From assembly GCA_020072965.1 (NCBI GenBank), contig JAIQFY010000039.1, forward strand, positions 1 to 51,064: DNA of 51,064 nt, read 5' to 3'. The notes under the pieces were generated by a model, which saw only the letters and a list, made by a program, of their open reading frames with translations, was not told the DNA's origin and did no database searches. The translations under genes and the position numbers were made by a program. The DNA is from Terriglobia bacterium (lineage in GTDB: Bacteria; Acidobacteriota; Terriglobia; JAIQFV01). Below are positions 6,664-15,109 of this stretch, piece by piece (the stretch's first letter is position 1; each line of letters opens with the position of its first letter).

Positions 6664-9558
6664 TCAACCGATGCCGCGCCACAGTCGAACCTTGGATCCT
6701 TGTTTCACGGTCGTTCCGGCCGGCGGGTCTTGTTTGACGATCACATCCGTATCGCCCCCCGGAGCCACCTCATACCCCAGTCCCTTTTGATTGAGCTGAA
6801 TAATAGCGTCTTTCAAATGCATGCCGGTAACTCGTGGCACTGTGATCTCTCGCACCTTCTTTCCTTGAGCAGTCGGTGTCTCGACTGGGCGAGCAATCAC
6901 GAGGTTCACCGGGGTCGCCGACCGTCGCGGCACCTGTGTACCAGGGCGAGGGTCTTGCGATATGACTTTTCCTGAACCGGCACTTGTGTCCTGATAATTC
7001 ACACTGCCGAGCTTAAAGTCTCCAAGATATCCCACAAATCCACTCGGCAATTGCTTTCGAGCTTGTGCCTCAGTCATTCCGATGAAGTTCGGCACTTGAA
7101 TCTGGGGAACCGCTGCTGCGACTCGAAGGCTGACAGGACACCCTCTTGCCAGCTGCGTGTTTGCCTTGGGATTTTGAGAGAGCACCGTTCCTTCACGCTC
7201 TTGGTTTGATTCCTGGGGCGAAATCTTTCCGTCGGCCAGTCCTACCTCGTGGAGCCTCCTCAAAGCTTCACGCTGGTCAACCCCGCGGAGATCGGGAACC
7301 GTTACAGCTCCTGATCCCGGACCAGTCACCGTGATGCTAACCAGGCTGCTTGGTTGCACCATGGCATCCTTCTTGGGATCCTGGCTGATCACTTTTCGTG
7401 CCGGGTCGCAAGTCACCTTTTCGAGCACCCGGCTCGTCAGCCCACTTCTTTGAATTTTTTTGGCGGCTTCATCGACGTTGTCCCCAATCAGCTTGGGAAC
7501 CTTCACCGGCTTGCCCTCCACCTGCCTTCCTGAGGGTACGGCCACAACGAGATCAACGGGTGTCCCGCTGCGCGCCTCTGCAGAACCCCTCGGAGATTGT
7601 TCAATTACCGTATCGGGGCGTTGGTCGCTTGCTCTGCGCTCTATGGTGCCACGACCGAAACCTGATTTATCAATCAGAGCCAAAGCGTCCTTGATGTTCA
7701 TCCCCACCACGGACGGAACGGGAACGACGGCCAAGGGCGTCCCCACATTGCTCTCTGCCTGTTTTACGCGTGTCCCAGACTTGAAGAGCGGGGATTCCAC
7801 TCTCAGGTAACTCTGATAGTAAAGACGCGCCTCATCGGAGCGCCCGGTTTTTTGGAGCACATTGGCCAGTTGAAAGTAAGCATTGGCAAACCCCGGATCC
7901 AGCTGAGTCGCCGTCAGGAACTGCTCTGCTGCTCTAGCGCTGTCCCCTTGAGCATAGAACACTTCCCCCAACGCTGTTCGCGCAACCGCAAAATCTGGAT
8001 AGCGTTTGCTGATCCCTTCCAAATGCTCCCGAGCCCGGGCAAGGCCCTGCTTCGACAGATCCTTTCGCCCTTGAACGGCCTGCAGTTTGGCCTCGCCTGC
8101 ATAGGTCTGGCCGATCCCTACTAGAGCATATGGGTAGTTTGGAGATTCTCCCAAAGCCATCTGAAAATGCCGACCAGCATCTGCGAAATAGCGCTGCGCT
8201 TGAGCAAAGGCGGGGCTGTCATCTTCTTCTACGCTCAGTTCGCCCAACTGCATAAGGACCTGGCCAAGGTGGGTGAAGGGTATAGCCCGATTGGTTCCAC
8301 CTTCTTTTCCCCAAAGGCTTGGATCAAGCGACTTTTTGTATACTGTTTGAGCCTTGAGGAGAAGGTCCGTGGCCTCCCGCCCCTGACCGCGGTCAATTGC
8401 GGCCAGCGCCAGGTCCCTGTACATGTCGCCCATCCCATTGTAGGGGAAGGCAAAGCCAGGATCGATGGAAACCGCCTTTCGATAAAGCTCACCGGCACTC
8501 TTTGGATCGCCTGCCAGGCGATAAGCGTTCCCGAGATTGTTGTAGTAAAGCGCCAATTCTCTTCCCTGGAGGCTGACCTCACCGGCTTCTTTATAGGCGC
8601 GGAGAGCTTTGCCGGCCTCCGCCCAATCGCCAAACACACGGGCGAGTTGTTCAAAGGCCTCGCGTCGTTCCGGAGTCAGAATCGTGCGAAGCCGGGCTTC
8701 CCGATAGGCCTGGGCCCGGCGCTCCCTTGACTCAAAGGTCTGGATCAGACTTTGTGAAGGCAACTGGGGACGTGTCACAATCACGGAGTCGCTATTGGAG
8801 TCGACGACTTTTCTGACGAGGTCCGCGTCCGCACCCAGGATTCGCAGGGGTCGCCCCCGCCCGGTGCTCAAGTGGGTGAGGCGATCTATTTGAATGTTTG
8901 CGGCCGGGGGTTTCTTCTTACCTTGGAACATCTCTTCCGGAGCGTGGGCGCGTAAAAAACTGTGACCCTGGAAATACCCCTCTTCCTGGAGCGGGACGGA
9001 AATCTTCTGAGATGACTCTGATCCCGAAACGGAAAGGTATTCAAGAGAGCCGGTTAACTGGATGACATCAAGGTTATCCCCCTCCACTTCCGCTTGAAAT
9101 TCCGTTCCTCGGGCCCCCAGAATTGCAAACACGGTTTTGACATCAAATCGACCCCGCAACGACGCAAAAAGGCGCCCCAGTTTGAGGAATACGGAACTGC
9201 CATCAATGATCTCGGTGGTGGTATTAGGGTAAAGAGTAATGTCTTTCTCGCTGTCCGCCACTTCATCAAGACGCAACAGGGCCGTCACACTGGAACTGGT
9301 GGTAATGATGTCGCCGTAGCAGAGCGGCATTCCACTCACACCCGCCATCACCGCTACTCCGCGCTGCACAGACATTTGATCGCTCCGGACTGCATCAAGG
9401 CGCTGGGAAGCAATCTCAATCCCATCCACGCGTCCTGCAACCTGCGGGCATGATGCTTCGGGGGCCGGACTCGCGAGAGCGGGCAAAGCTGCCATGGTCC
9501 CAATTACAAACACATACACCCTTCCTCGGTTGTAAGCTTGTTTGATTGAGAATTTCAT
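6664..9558 (-). CDS. Exported FecR-domain / TPR / five-PASTA protein
   Basis: The 964-residue protein starts with a signal-like segment (residues 14-30, ending ALASPAPEA). Residues about 80-175 form a FecR-type domain (GDIITTSSSVTALLRL, LGRLFASLRGRFDVKT, ILGARGTEFQAEV). Residues about 335-590 are tetratricopeptide repeats (ALYYNNLGNAYRLAGDPKSA, FANAYFQLANVLQKTGRSDE). The C-terminus has five PASTA domains at about 613-675, 686-747, 752-815, 820-890 and 905-964, each starting V-P-x-(V/L/F)-x-G. PASTA domains usually bind peptidoglycan or beta-lactams at the ends of Ser/Thr kinases; here no kinase is attached. The ATG overlaps the stop of the CHASE2 gene by 4 nt (ATGA), so the two are translationally coupled. 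A role as periplasmic scaffold or cell-wall sensor is inference. Confidence 0.85.
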   Translation of the reverse strand: MKFSIKQAYNRGRVYVFVIGTMAALPALASPAPEASCPQVAGRVDGIEIASQRLDAVRSDQMSVQRGVAVMAGVSGMPLCYGDIITTSSSVTALLRLDEVADSEKDITLYPNTTTEIIDGSSVFLKLGRLFASLRGRFDVKTVFAILGARGTEFQAEVEGDNLDVIQLTGSLEYLSVSGSESSQKISVPLQEEGYFQGHSFLRAHAPEEMFQGKKKPPAANIQIDRLTHLSTGRGRPLRILGADADLVRKVVDSNSDSVIVTRPQLPSQSLIQTFESRERRAQAYREARLRTILTPERREAFEQLARVFGDWAEAGKALRAYKEAGEVSLQGRELALYYNNLGNAYRLAGDPKSAGELYRKAVSIDPGFAFPYNGMGDMYRDLALAAIDRGQGREATDLLLKAQTVYKKSLDPSLWGKEGGTNRAIPFTHLGQVLMQLGELSVEEDDSPAFAQAQRYFADAGRHFQMALGESPNYPYALVGIGQTYAGEAKLQAVQGRKDLSKQGLARAREHLEGISKRYPDFAVARTALGEVFYAQGDSARAAEQFLTATQLDPGFANAYFQLANVLQKTGRSDEARLYYQSYLRVESPLFKSGTRVKQAESNVGTPLAVVPVPSVVGMNIKDALALIDKSGFGRGTIERRASDQRPDTVIEQSPRGSAEARSGTPVDLVVAVPSGRQVEGKPVKVPKLIGDNVDEAAKKIQRSGLTSRVLEKVTCDPARKVISQDPKKDAMVQPSSLVSITVTGPGSGAVTVPDLRGVDQREALRRLHEVGLADGKISPQESNQEREGTVLSQNPKANTQLARGCPVSLRVAAAVPQIQVPNFIGMTEAQARKQLPSGFVGYLGDFKLGSVNYQDTSAGSGKVISQDPRPGTQVPRRSATPVNLVIARPVETPTAQGKKVREITVPRVTGMHLKDAIIQLNQKGLGYEVAPGGDTDVIVKQDPPAGTTVKQGSKVRLWRGIG

Positions 9559-10946
9559 GACGCTCCTTCCTTGCGATGCTTGCCACTGTCTCTCCTGACG
9601 CCGGAGCGCCGTGATCCGCTCAGCACCCAGCCCGTCACGTAGTAACCGGCAACCAGCGCACTTGCTTGGTAGACAATATCCAGATGAATCTGTGCGTGGT
9701 TATAGATGAGTACTGTCACAACGACGAGCGACCCAAGTAAGAAAATTAAGCTCAAAGGGAGGTTCCATTCTCTCCCAAACAATTGGATTGGCATCGGGCG
9801 GTGCCCGCCCGGAACGGCCACGCGGGTAATGCCAGCACCCAGACACAGCAGAAACAGCACTGTCATTTGTCCCACAATTCCTAATTCGCGCGGGTATCCT
9901 CCCTGCAATAAATTGCTTACCACACTGGCATGGATCCGGTACCCGAATGGGGTTTGGTCAGGCCCTACTTGGAATTTTTCCTTTTCCATTTGAACTCCGA
10001 CCAACACGATTCTGCCCTTATAGTTACTGACGAGGTTTTCGGGCTCTTCATCGATCCACTTTTGGACCAGGTTATAAGGCTTTGAGATGGCGTCAAGCTC
10101 GACCGGTTCCACCATATTCAAGACCAGGCTCGCAGTCTTGTATTCTCCACCGGTATCGTCCTGGCGCTGAATCCGGCATGGGATCGATTCGAATTGCTCC
10201 GTGCCAGCGCGAAGGACGACACGACTTCTTACTTCGTTAACCAACGCGGTTACCGGCGCACCTTTCTTTTGGCTCTCCCAAACCAGTTTGATCTGAAGAG
10301 GAAATGTAGCAATGGAACTGGTTGTTGCCGACCCGATGGATCGGGATTCGGACAGCTTGATGTAACGATAAAAGGAGCCGCCGTAGTCCTTTCTCTCACC
10401 TCCGACTTTGACTGAGCTAATCTGATCGGGGCCAAGAACGGCGGCCAGGGTGGGGCTTACAGCCGGTTGTGGCTGGCCGGGGACAGGCTCATAGCCCAGG
10501 ATCACCCGCGTCGCACCCGCATTGCGGATGGCGCCTGCAAATTCCTTGTCAAAGGGACTGGGATCAGGGAAGGCGAAGTCGAACGCGATGATCCGGGCGC
10601 CCGCTTGTGCCAGGCCACCCACGAGTTTGGCGTGACGTGCGCGCCACTTCAGGCGCGCTTCTTCATCGCCAAAATACCATGGATCATCTTTCCCCCGCTC
10701 TTCGATGTAAATAATGCGCAGGTTGGGATCAACATGCGCGGAGCGCGAATAACCCGCCAACGAAAAGAAGGCCCGCTCCAGGTAGTCTACGCACCCAAAG
10801 AGAAAGTTGGGAAATCTGAGCCAAGAGGCAGAGAGGATGAGCCCAGCCAGCAGTAAATGAGTACTCGACCATTTCAGGAATTTCATCCAGGCATTCTTCT
10901 CCCCAATCTTTCGAAGAAGTCTGGACCCGGCAACGGAGGCTGTCAT
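9555..10946 (-). CDS. CHASE2-domain membrane sensor protein without output domain
   Basis: The frame encodes 463 residues. A membrane helix near residues 29-47 precedes a large extracytoplasmic CHASE2 domain (about 60-350; LRIIYIEERGKDDPWYFGDE, GARIIAFDFAFPDP, YKGRIVLVGVQ, TPFGYRIHASVVSNLLQGGY). Three C-terminal membrane helices follow (about 357-380, 395-415, 423-445), the usual CHASE2 layout. A kinase or cyclase normally follows; here only a short basic tail remains. The start is uncertain: the first start is at 10946, while an internal ATG at 10886 (MKFLKWSST) has a GGGGAG site upstream and may be the true one. The FecR/TPR/PASTA gene overlaps its stop, suggesting both proteins act together at the envelope. 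Confidence 0.85.
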   Translation of the reverse strand: MTASVAGSRLLRKIGEKNAWMKFLKWSSTHLLLAGLILSASWLRFPNFLFGCVDYLERAFFSLAGYSRSAHVDPNLRIIYIEERGKDDPWYFGDEEARLKWRARHAKLVGGLAQAGARIIAFDFAFPDPSPFDKEFAGAIRNAGATRVILGYEPVPGQPQPAVSPTLAAVLGPDQISSVKVGGERKDYGGSFYRYIKLSESRSIGSATTSSIATFPLQIKLVWESQKKGAPVTALVNEVRSRVVLRAGTEQFESIPCRIQRQDDTGGEYKTASLVLNMVEPVELDAISKPYNLVQKWIDEEPENLVSNYKGRIVLVGVQMEKEKFQVGPDQTPFGYRIHASVVSNLLQGGYPRELGIVGQMTVLFLLCLGAGITRVAVPGGHRPMPIQLFGREWNLPLSLIFLLGSLVVVTVLIYNHAQIHLDIVYQASALVAGYYVTGWVLSGSRRSGVRRDSGKHRKEGAS

Positions 10947-11263
10947 ACGGTTAAGTCCGAGGTCGCTCTTAAGGTCACATCAATCCTTCAAGTGGGAGAG
11001 GTCTTGCCTCATGCTTGGATGATCTGGATGTGTGGGGTTCCAGCAACATCCTTCCACCAGAGCCATCCCGTCCCAAAATTTTCTGCCGCTACTGCCGGAA
11101 GCAAAGCCCCCCACGGCGATTGGATCATCATCAAGCTCAGCAATCAGCATAATGGTACTCCCTTTTATAGCCTGGAGGCAAAACGCTAACCAATGCCAGC
11201 GAGGTTTGCTGAAAGGTCTCGAGAGTCTTGATTCGAAGCGCACGCCGCGATGGATCGGGGCTC
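10947..11263. other. Intergenic region between senB and the CHASE2 gene
   Basis: About 317 bases without a supported gene. It must hold the promoter of the CHASE2-FecR operon on the minus strand. Its left end contains a dispersed palindromic repeat that abuts the senB stop codon. Confidence 0.5.
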
Positions 11264-11272
11264 TTAGGTCCC
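11211..11272 (+). repeat. Dispersed palindromic repeat, copy A
   Basis: Copy A has GTCTCGAGAGTCTTGATTCG, AAGCGCAC and then the dyad GCCGCGATGGATCGGGGC (11244-11261). It matches copy B (26371-26440) almost base for base over about 50 bp and copy C (29261-29325) more loosely. On the minus strand it begins immediately after the senB stop codon, which would suit a role in transcript 3'-end formation. Confidence 0.75.
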
Positions 11273-12232
11273 CAATTCCTCTATCAGTCGTCTCCAGGCG
11301 TCGCGTTCGCGGACAGGGGAAAAGAGCGGCGCAAGTTTTGCGCACTGGGAACGGAGCCGGGCAAGAAATTTCGGATCTGTTTCAGTGCGAATGAAGAGTC
11401 GCGCCAACTCCTCGGTGTTGCCCACACTGAAATAGCCCGAGTACTCTTCACCTAGAATCCCTACCGAGCCGGGGATCCGGGAAGCGAGCAGAGGAACACC
11501 GGCGACGATGGCTTCTCCCAGGACGTTAGCCCCGCCCTCAGCCCCCGAGGAGAGCACACAAAGTGCGCTTCGTGCGAGCGTCCGTTCGACGTAGCGCCGT
11601 GGCCGGTCCCCCAGCCAATGGTAGCGTGGATTAATTCCAGTCTCCCTGCGCGCGCGGCGGGCCATGGCTTTGGTCATTGCAGCCCCCAGATGGAAAATTC
11701 GGAGTCGGGACGAAGACGGGAGCCGTCGCGCCGCAAGGGCCGCTCTGAAGGGGTCCTTAATCGCACGCAGGTGCGCGATGACGCAGACATCGAAATTCCG
11801 GGGCGATTGGGGCACCGCAGAAATTCTCCGAATCTTTATCGTCGGGGTGACGGACTGGTAGATGATCCGCAGCTTTTTGCGGAGCGGGGGTTGCAACTCC
11901 CTCCGAGCCATCGGCTGGAGGGCGACGATGCGAGTTGCCAGTTTGAGGGATTCCTGCGCAGTCCGACTTCGAGGTAGATCGCGGTAAAGATCAGTCCCTG
12001 TCAGGGCGACCACGAGTGGGCGATCTGGATAGTCACGGTGAAAACCCCGGACGGAGGAGTAACTACGCCGGGCGTGCAAGGCAATCATCAGATCATAACG
12101 CTCCCCCTTGTACCCCTGTGCAAGGCGAACCCTGTGTCCCAGCCCTTTCAGAATGCGTGCCCATCGAAGCGCGGTGATACTGTTGCCGTAATGCGACCGG
12201 GGTGGCGATGGGGTGACAATCCCGATTCTCAT
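11264..12232 (-). CDS. senB: SenB-type selenosugar synthase (GT-B glycosyltransferase)
   Basis: The open frame extends upstream inside senA, but the family start is MRIGIVTPSPPRSHYGNSIT, placing the ATG at 12232 with a 4-nt ATGA overlap with the senA stop. The 322-residue protein has a GT-B fold and the SenB (TIGR04348-type) signatures YDLMIALHARRS, VVALTGTDLYRDL and RIIYQSV. Its C-terminal nucleotide-sugar half is SSGAEGGANVLGEAIVAG and PLLASRIPGSVGILG. Characterised SenB joins selenophosphate and a UDP-sugar to form a selenosugar, which SenA couples to hercynine. The selenophosphate synthetase (SenC/SelD) and the hercynine-forming methyltransferase (EgtD) are not in this window and would have to be encoded elsewhere. 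The call rests on recognised motifs and the pairing with senA. Confidence 0.88.
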   Translation of the reverse strand: MRIGIVTPSPPRSHYGNSITALRWARILKGLGHRVRLAQGYKGERYDLMIALHARRSYSSVRGFHRDYPDRPLVVALTGTDLYRDLPRSRTAQESLKLATRIVALQPMARRELQPPLRKKLRIIYQSVTPTIKIRRISAVPQSPRNFDVCVIAHLRAIKDPFRAALAARRLPSSSRLRIFHLGAAMTKAMARRARRETGINPRYHWLGDRPRRYVERTLARSALCVLSSGAEGGANVLGEAIVAGVPLLASRIPGSVGILGEEYSGYFSVGNTEELARLFIRTETDPKFLARLRSQCAKLAPLFSPVRERDAWRRLIEELGT

Positions 12233-13623
12233 GTCTCTTCCGACAGGGCACAAGTGCGGAAGCCGGCCCAGACGTCGCGGCGGTGCGGTTGGTAGAAGTT
12301 CCGATACTGGTTTCGAATCAGCCCGGACCGGGTAACCCAGCACCCTCCGCGCAGCACTTTGTGGTCTCCAAACCAGGGCGCCGAATACTCTTTGTACGGA
12401 CCTGGAGAGAACTCTGGATATGGTCCAAAGTCCGTTGCCGTCCACTCCCAGACATTGCCCACTAGCTGGCGGCAACCGAAAGCACTGTCCCCTGCCGGCA
12501 GAGCATCGACATCCACACACCCCATGGCGCGCCAGTCTAGATTGGCGCGATCCGGGCTCGGTGGCTCATTCCCCCAAGGAAATAGTCGCCGGCGTTGTGT
12601 GATGTCGCCACCCAGGGCCGGTCCGGCGCTGGCGGCAAATTCCCATTCCAACTCCGAGGGCAAGCGGCGTCCGGCCCAGCGGCAATAGGCATCGGCTTCG
12701 TACCAATTGACGTGAAGGACGGGCAAACGCGGTTCGAGGGAGACCCACGTGTCAAAGTTGCGGCGCAACCATCGGCCTCCTCTTTGCTTCTGCCAGTAGA
12801 CCGGATGTTCAGCTTGGGCCGACTCGCGCCATTGCCATCCCTCGTTGGTCCAGAGGTCGCGCCGTTTGTAGCCATTATCATCGACGAACGCCCCAAACTC
12901 CGCATTACTGACAGCGGCACGGGCCATGTGGAAAGGATTGATCGTGACGGGATGCACCCACTGCTCATTATCAAAGACAAACCCCATGTCGGGCGTGCTG
13001 CCAAGAAGAGAAGCCCCACCAGCGATCTCAGCATCCCCGAGGTCCACTCCGAAATTATTGCCGCGCTCCTTGTTTTCCCCGCCAGGACTCTGACTGAGCG
13101 CTCCGTGGTCGCTGACGTGCTGAGGGACTCGAACTTTAGGAGGAGGGTACCCCAATGTCTGACGAGTATAGGTGATCGCTTCTGCGTGCATGTACTCATG
13201 AAGGAGTGCGAGGCGAATGAAGTACGTTTCATCATACCTTTCAGGCTCCAGCTGAGGCCGAGACCCGGCCGCCCCTTCCCGCTCCATGACACGCTCCAGG
13301 ATGCCTTGAATGTACGCGACCGTCTCGGCCTTCGAAGGAAGAACCAAGTCCCATCGGGTGTCGTGAGCGACTGCGGCGGAGTCATAGAGGCGATCACGAT
13401 CGGCCAGGGTCGGCTTCTGCTTGCGGTAGTGGCGGAGGACCCAGTACTCCTGGAACCATCCCACATGCCCGATTTCCCAGCGGAGTGGGTTGACGATATC
13501 GAGGCGCGGGCCAATCATCTGCTCGTCGGTCAGGTCTGCGATGAGTTCGAGCGTTCGGTCGCGGGCTTCCTGCAGACTGTTGAGTAGCGCAATCAGAGGC
13601 TGTTCGGTCGATGGAGTGGTCAT
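12229..13623 (-). CDS. senA: SenA-type selenoneine synthase (EgtB-like iron enzyme)
   Basis: I prefer the ATG at 13623 (MTTPSTEQPL) over a TTG six codons upstream; neither has a clear ribosome binding site. The 464-residue protein has an N-terminal DinB_2 domain and a C-terminal FGE-sulfatase domain, the EgtB/OvoA/SenA layout. The iron-binding triad is visible as H53 (EIGHVGWFQEYW) and the HX3HXE motif LLHEYMHAEA (H142, H146). The FGE part shows HVNWYEADAYCRWAGRRLPS, LVGNVWEWTATDFGPYP, KVLRGGCW and YRNFYQPHRRDVWAGFR. An EgtB-like enzyme alone could belong to ergothioneine synthesis; the overlapping senB gene is what points to selenoneine, with carbon-selenium bond formation on hercynine. No egtA, egtC, egtD or egtE gene is adjacent. 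Confidence 0.88.
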   Translation of the reverse strand: MTTPSTEQPLIALLNSLQEARDRTLELIADLTDEQMIGPRLDIVNPLRWEIGHVGWFQEYWVLRHYRKQKPTLADRDRLYDSAAVAHDTRWDLVLPSKAETVAYIQGILERVMEREGAAGSRPQLEPERYDETYFIRLALLHEYMHAEAITYTRQTLGYPPPKVRVPQHVSDHGALSQSPGGENKERGNNFGVDLGDAEIAGGASLLGSTPDMGFVFDNEQWVHPVTINPFHMARAAVSNAEFGAFVDDNGYKRRDLWTNEGWQWRESAQAEHPVYWQKQRGGRWLRRNFDTWVSLEPRLPVLHVNWYEADAYCRWAGRRLPSELEWEFAASAGPALGGDITQRRRLFPWGNEPPSPDRANLDWRAMGCVDVDALPAGDSAFGCRQLVGNVWEWTATDFGPYPEFSPGPYKEYSAPWFGDHKVLRGGCWVTRSGLIRNQYRNFYQPHRRDVWAGFRTCALSEET

Positions 13624-14168
13624 GAGAAACGCATAATACAACTGAAGATGCCAGGAACCAAGTGCCTGTCTCAGCGTTGTGACATCTTACGGTGAGAGGC
13701 GCCCTCAGCCGGGCCAGCGAAATACCGGGGACGCGGCCAATACGATCCGTATGAGCCCGAAATCCGAGGTTTACGACCACCCTTTTCCCGTATTCGTTTG
13801 AATTCGGCGAAGCGGAAGCGAAAGTATGATGGACAAAGGAATTAGGACGCCCGCCGTCTCGTGGTGCCAGGGTGGAGGCAGACGTTAGTTCTGGGGCTCA
13901 CGCCCCAGGCGAGCCGTTTTCGGCGGACCGCTGCGCAGCTTTGAGAAGGAATCAACTTGAAAATCGGGGGAAGGGTGCCGCCTGACCCCACGTGCTGAGG
14001 CTCGCCGGGAAGCGCGCACACAGGGAGGCCGCCTGCATACGGCCTCCAGTGGCATCCTACGGGCGCCGAGGGTGATGAGGCATGCCTGCACTCAATTTGT
14101 CCGCCGATTGGCTCCGGCAGTGCCTTACCAGAAGCCAATCGGCCTGATTGGAAAGACTGCCAGTGTTT
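13624..14168. other. Intergenic region upstream of senA
   Basis: About 545 bases without a credible gene. It contains a 7-bp hairpin, CTGGGGC-TCAC-GCCCCAG (13891-13908), an inverted repeat GAGGCCG/CGGCCTC near 14026-14047, and a longer stem-loop at 14103-14143. The senA promoter should lie at the left end. No selenium- or metal-related regulatory element was recognised. Confidence 0.5.
14103..14143 (-). terminator. Stem-loop downstream of the 99-aa secreted protein gene
   Basis: Perfect 11-bp arms GCCGATTGGCT and AGCCAATCGGC enclose a 19-nt loop, 25 nt past the stop codon at 14169. No T-run follows, so it may end transcripts with Rho help or protect the 3' end. Confidence 0.5.
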
Positions 14169-14468
14169 CTACTTACCTTTCGCCGGTTTGGCCGGAGTGG
14201 CTGCCGCAGGTTTGGTTTCGATATCTGTCGCTACCATCTTGTAATTGACAGTGACCTTATCGCCAACCTTCGCCGTCCCCTTTGTGTCCTTGTCGGTCGA
14301 AAACGTCCACGTCTCCTTGGCGTTCTTCTCGACTGTTAGAATGCCACCGTCATTTGATTTGACGATGCCGGTAAACTGGTACGTCTTGCCGGCTGCGGCA
14401 AGGCCGGCGCCGAACGCGAGGACGAGCAACAAGCCCGCTACTATGACGAGCAACACGATTCGCTTCAT
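14169..14468 (-). CDS. Small exported protein with OB/SH3-like domain (99 aa)
   Basis: The ATG at 14468 has AAAGGGG seven bases upstream; an earlier in-frame start at 14492 is less likely. The product begins MKRIVLLVIVAGLLLVLAFG, a clear signal peptide or membrane anchor. About 60 residues of beta-rich sequence follow (YQFTGIVKSNDGGILTVEK, ETWTFSTDKDTKG, KVGDKVTVNYKMVATDIE), then an Ala/Pro/Lys tail (AAATPAKPAKGK). The middle resembles small periplasmic proteins of the DUF5666-like, OB-fold class. The lysine-rich tail might contact the cell wall or outer membrane, but that is inference. A stem-loop lies directly downstream. Confidence 0.75.
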   Translation of the reverse strand: MKRIVLLVIVAGLLLVLAFGAGLAAAGKTYQFTGIVKSNDGGILTVEKNAKETWTFSTDKDTKGTAKVGDKVTVNYKMVATDIETKPAAATPAKPAKGK

Positions 14469-14630
14469 CTCAATCCCCTTTCTGGATACCATCGTTTCAT
14501 TGAGTTTTCTACACGTGGGTGGACGCCGCCAGTTGAGGCGTCGAGTCTGAGTGGCGGCGCCATCACCGTCTCGATTAGAACAAGAACAAACTTTCTCCAG
14601 CCTGCGAGGACCAACTTGCTGTACCGTTTG

Positions 14631-15047
14631 CTACGACCCTGTCCCGCTCTTAAACATACCAAGAAGCTGGCTGGCCAGTCCTTCCTCTGGAATTTTCCCG
14701 TTTGGCGTCAACTTATCGATGACGTTCGGCAAAAGGGACGCCAGAGTCGAGCCGGCAGTTTCCGGGGCAATTCCCGCTTTCGTGGCGAAATCACGAAGTC
14801 GGTCGGCGCCGAGCGCGTTATGCACCTGATCGGCCGATACCGGCAGATTCGCACCGGTGCTGACCCATGAAGAGACGATATCGCCCAGACCCTTGTCATG
14901 GAAGGTCTGCACCAGGCTTGTGAGGCCGCTGGATCCCGATCCCCCCAGCAGCGCAGTTATTCCACTCATAAGATCGGGCTCGGCTCCTGTCGCCGTGCCT
15001 GAAGTGCCTGCCAAAGCCGCTTTCGCCATGTCAAATAGTTTGCTCAT
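14631..15047 (-). CDS. YidB-family (DUF937) protein
   Basis: The ATG at 15047 (MSKLFDMAKAALAG) has GGGAGG upstream; the frame stays open further upstream but without natural composition. The 138-residue product has a Gly/Ser/Thr-rich N-terminal linker and the YidB core GLTSLVQTFHDKGLGDIVSS, WVSTGANLPVSADQVHNALG and a helical C-terminus (LASLLPNVIDKLTPNG). YidB proteins are small, soluble and of unknown role. It lies 62 bp downstream of the helix-hairpin-helix gene on the same strand, so the two may be cotranscribed. Confidence 0.88.
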   Translation of the reverse strand: MSKLFDMAKAALAGTSGTATGAEPDLMSGITALLGGSGSSGLTSLVQTFHDKGLGDIVSSWVSTGANLPVSADQVHNALGADRLRDFATKAGIAPETAGSTLASLLPNVIDKLTPNGKIPEEGLASQLLGMFKSGTGS

Positions 15048-15109
15048 ACATCCTCCCTTTGATTGGAAACAGACCCCAGAGACACTGGAGCGAAAAGGAG
15101 CACAATTTG

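Noticed and set aside
12233-12520. Upstream extension of the senB frame (96 extra residues)
   Set aside because: It lies inside the senA 3' end, has no family similarity, and the ATG at 12232 gives both the family start and an ATGA overlap.
12595-13587. 330-residue plus-strand open frame antisense to senA
   Set aside because: Long only because the GC-rich senA gene lacks stops on the other strand; no motifs or ribosome binding site.
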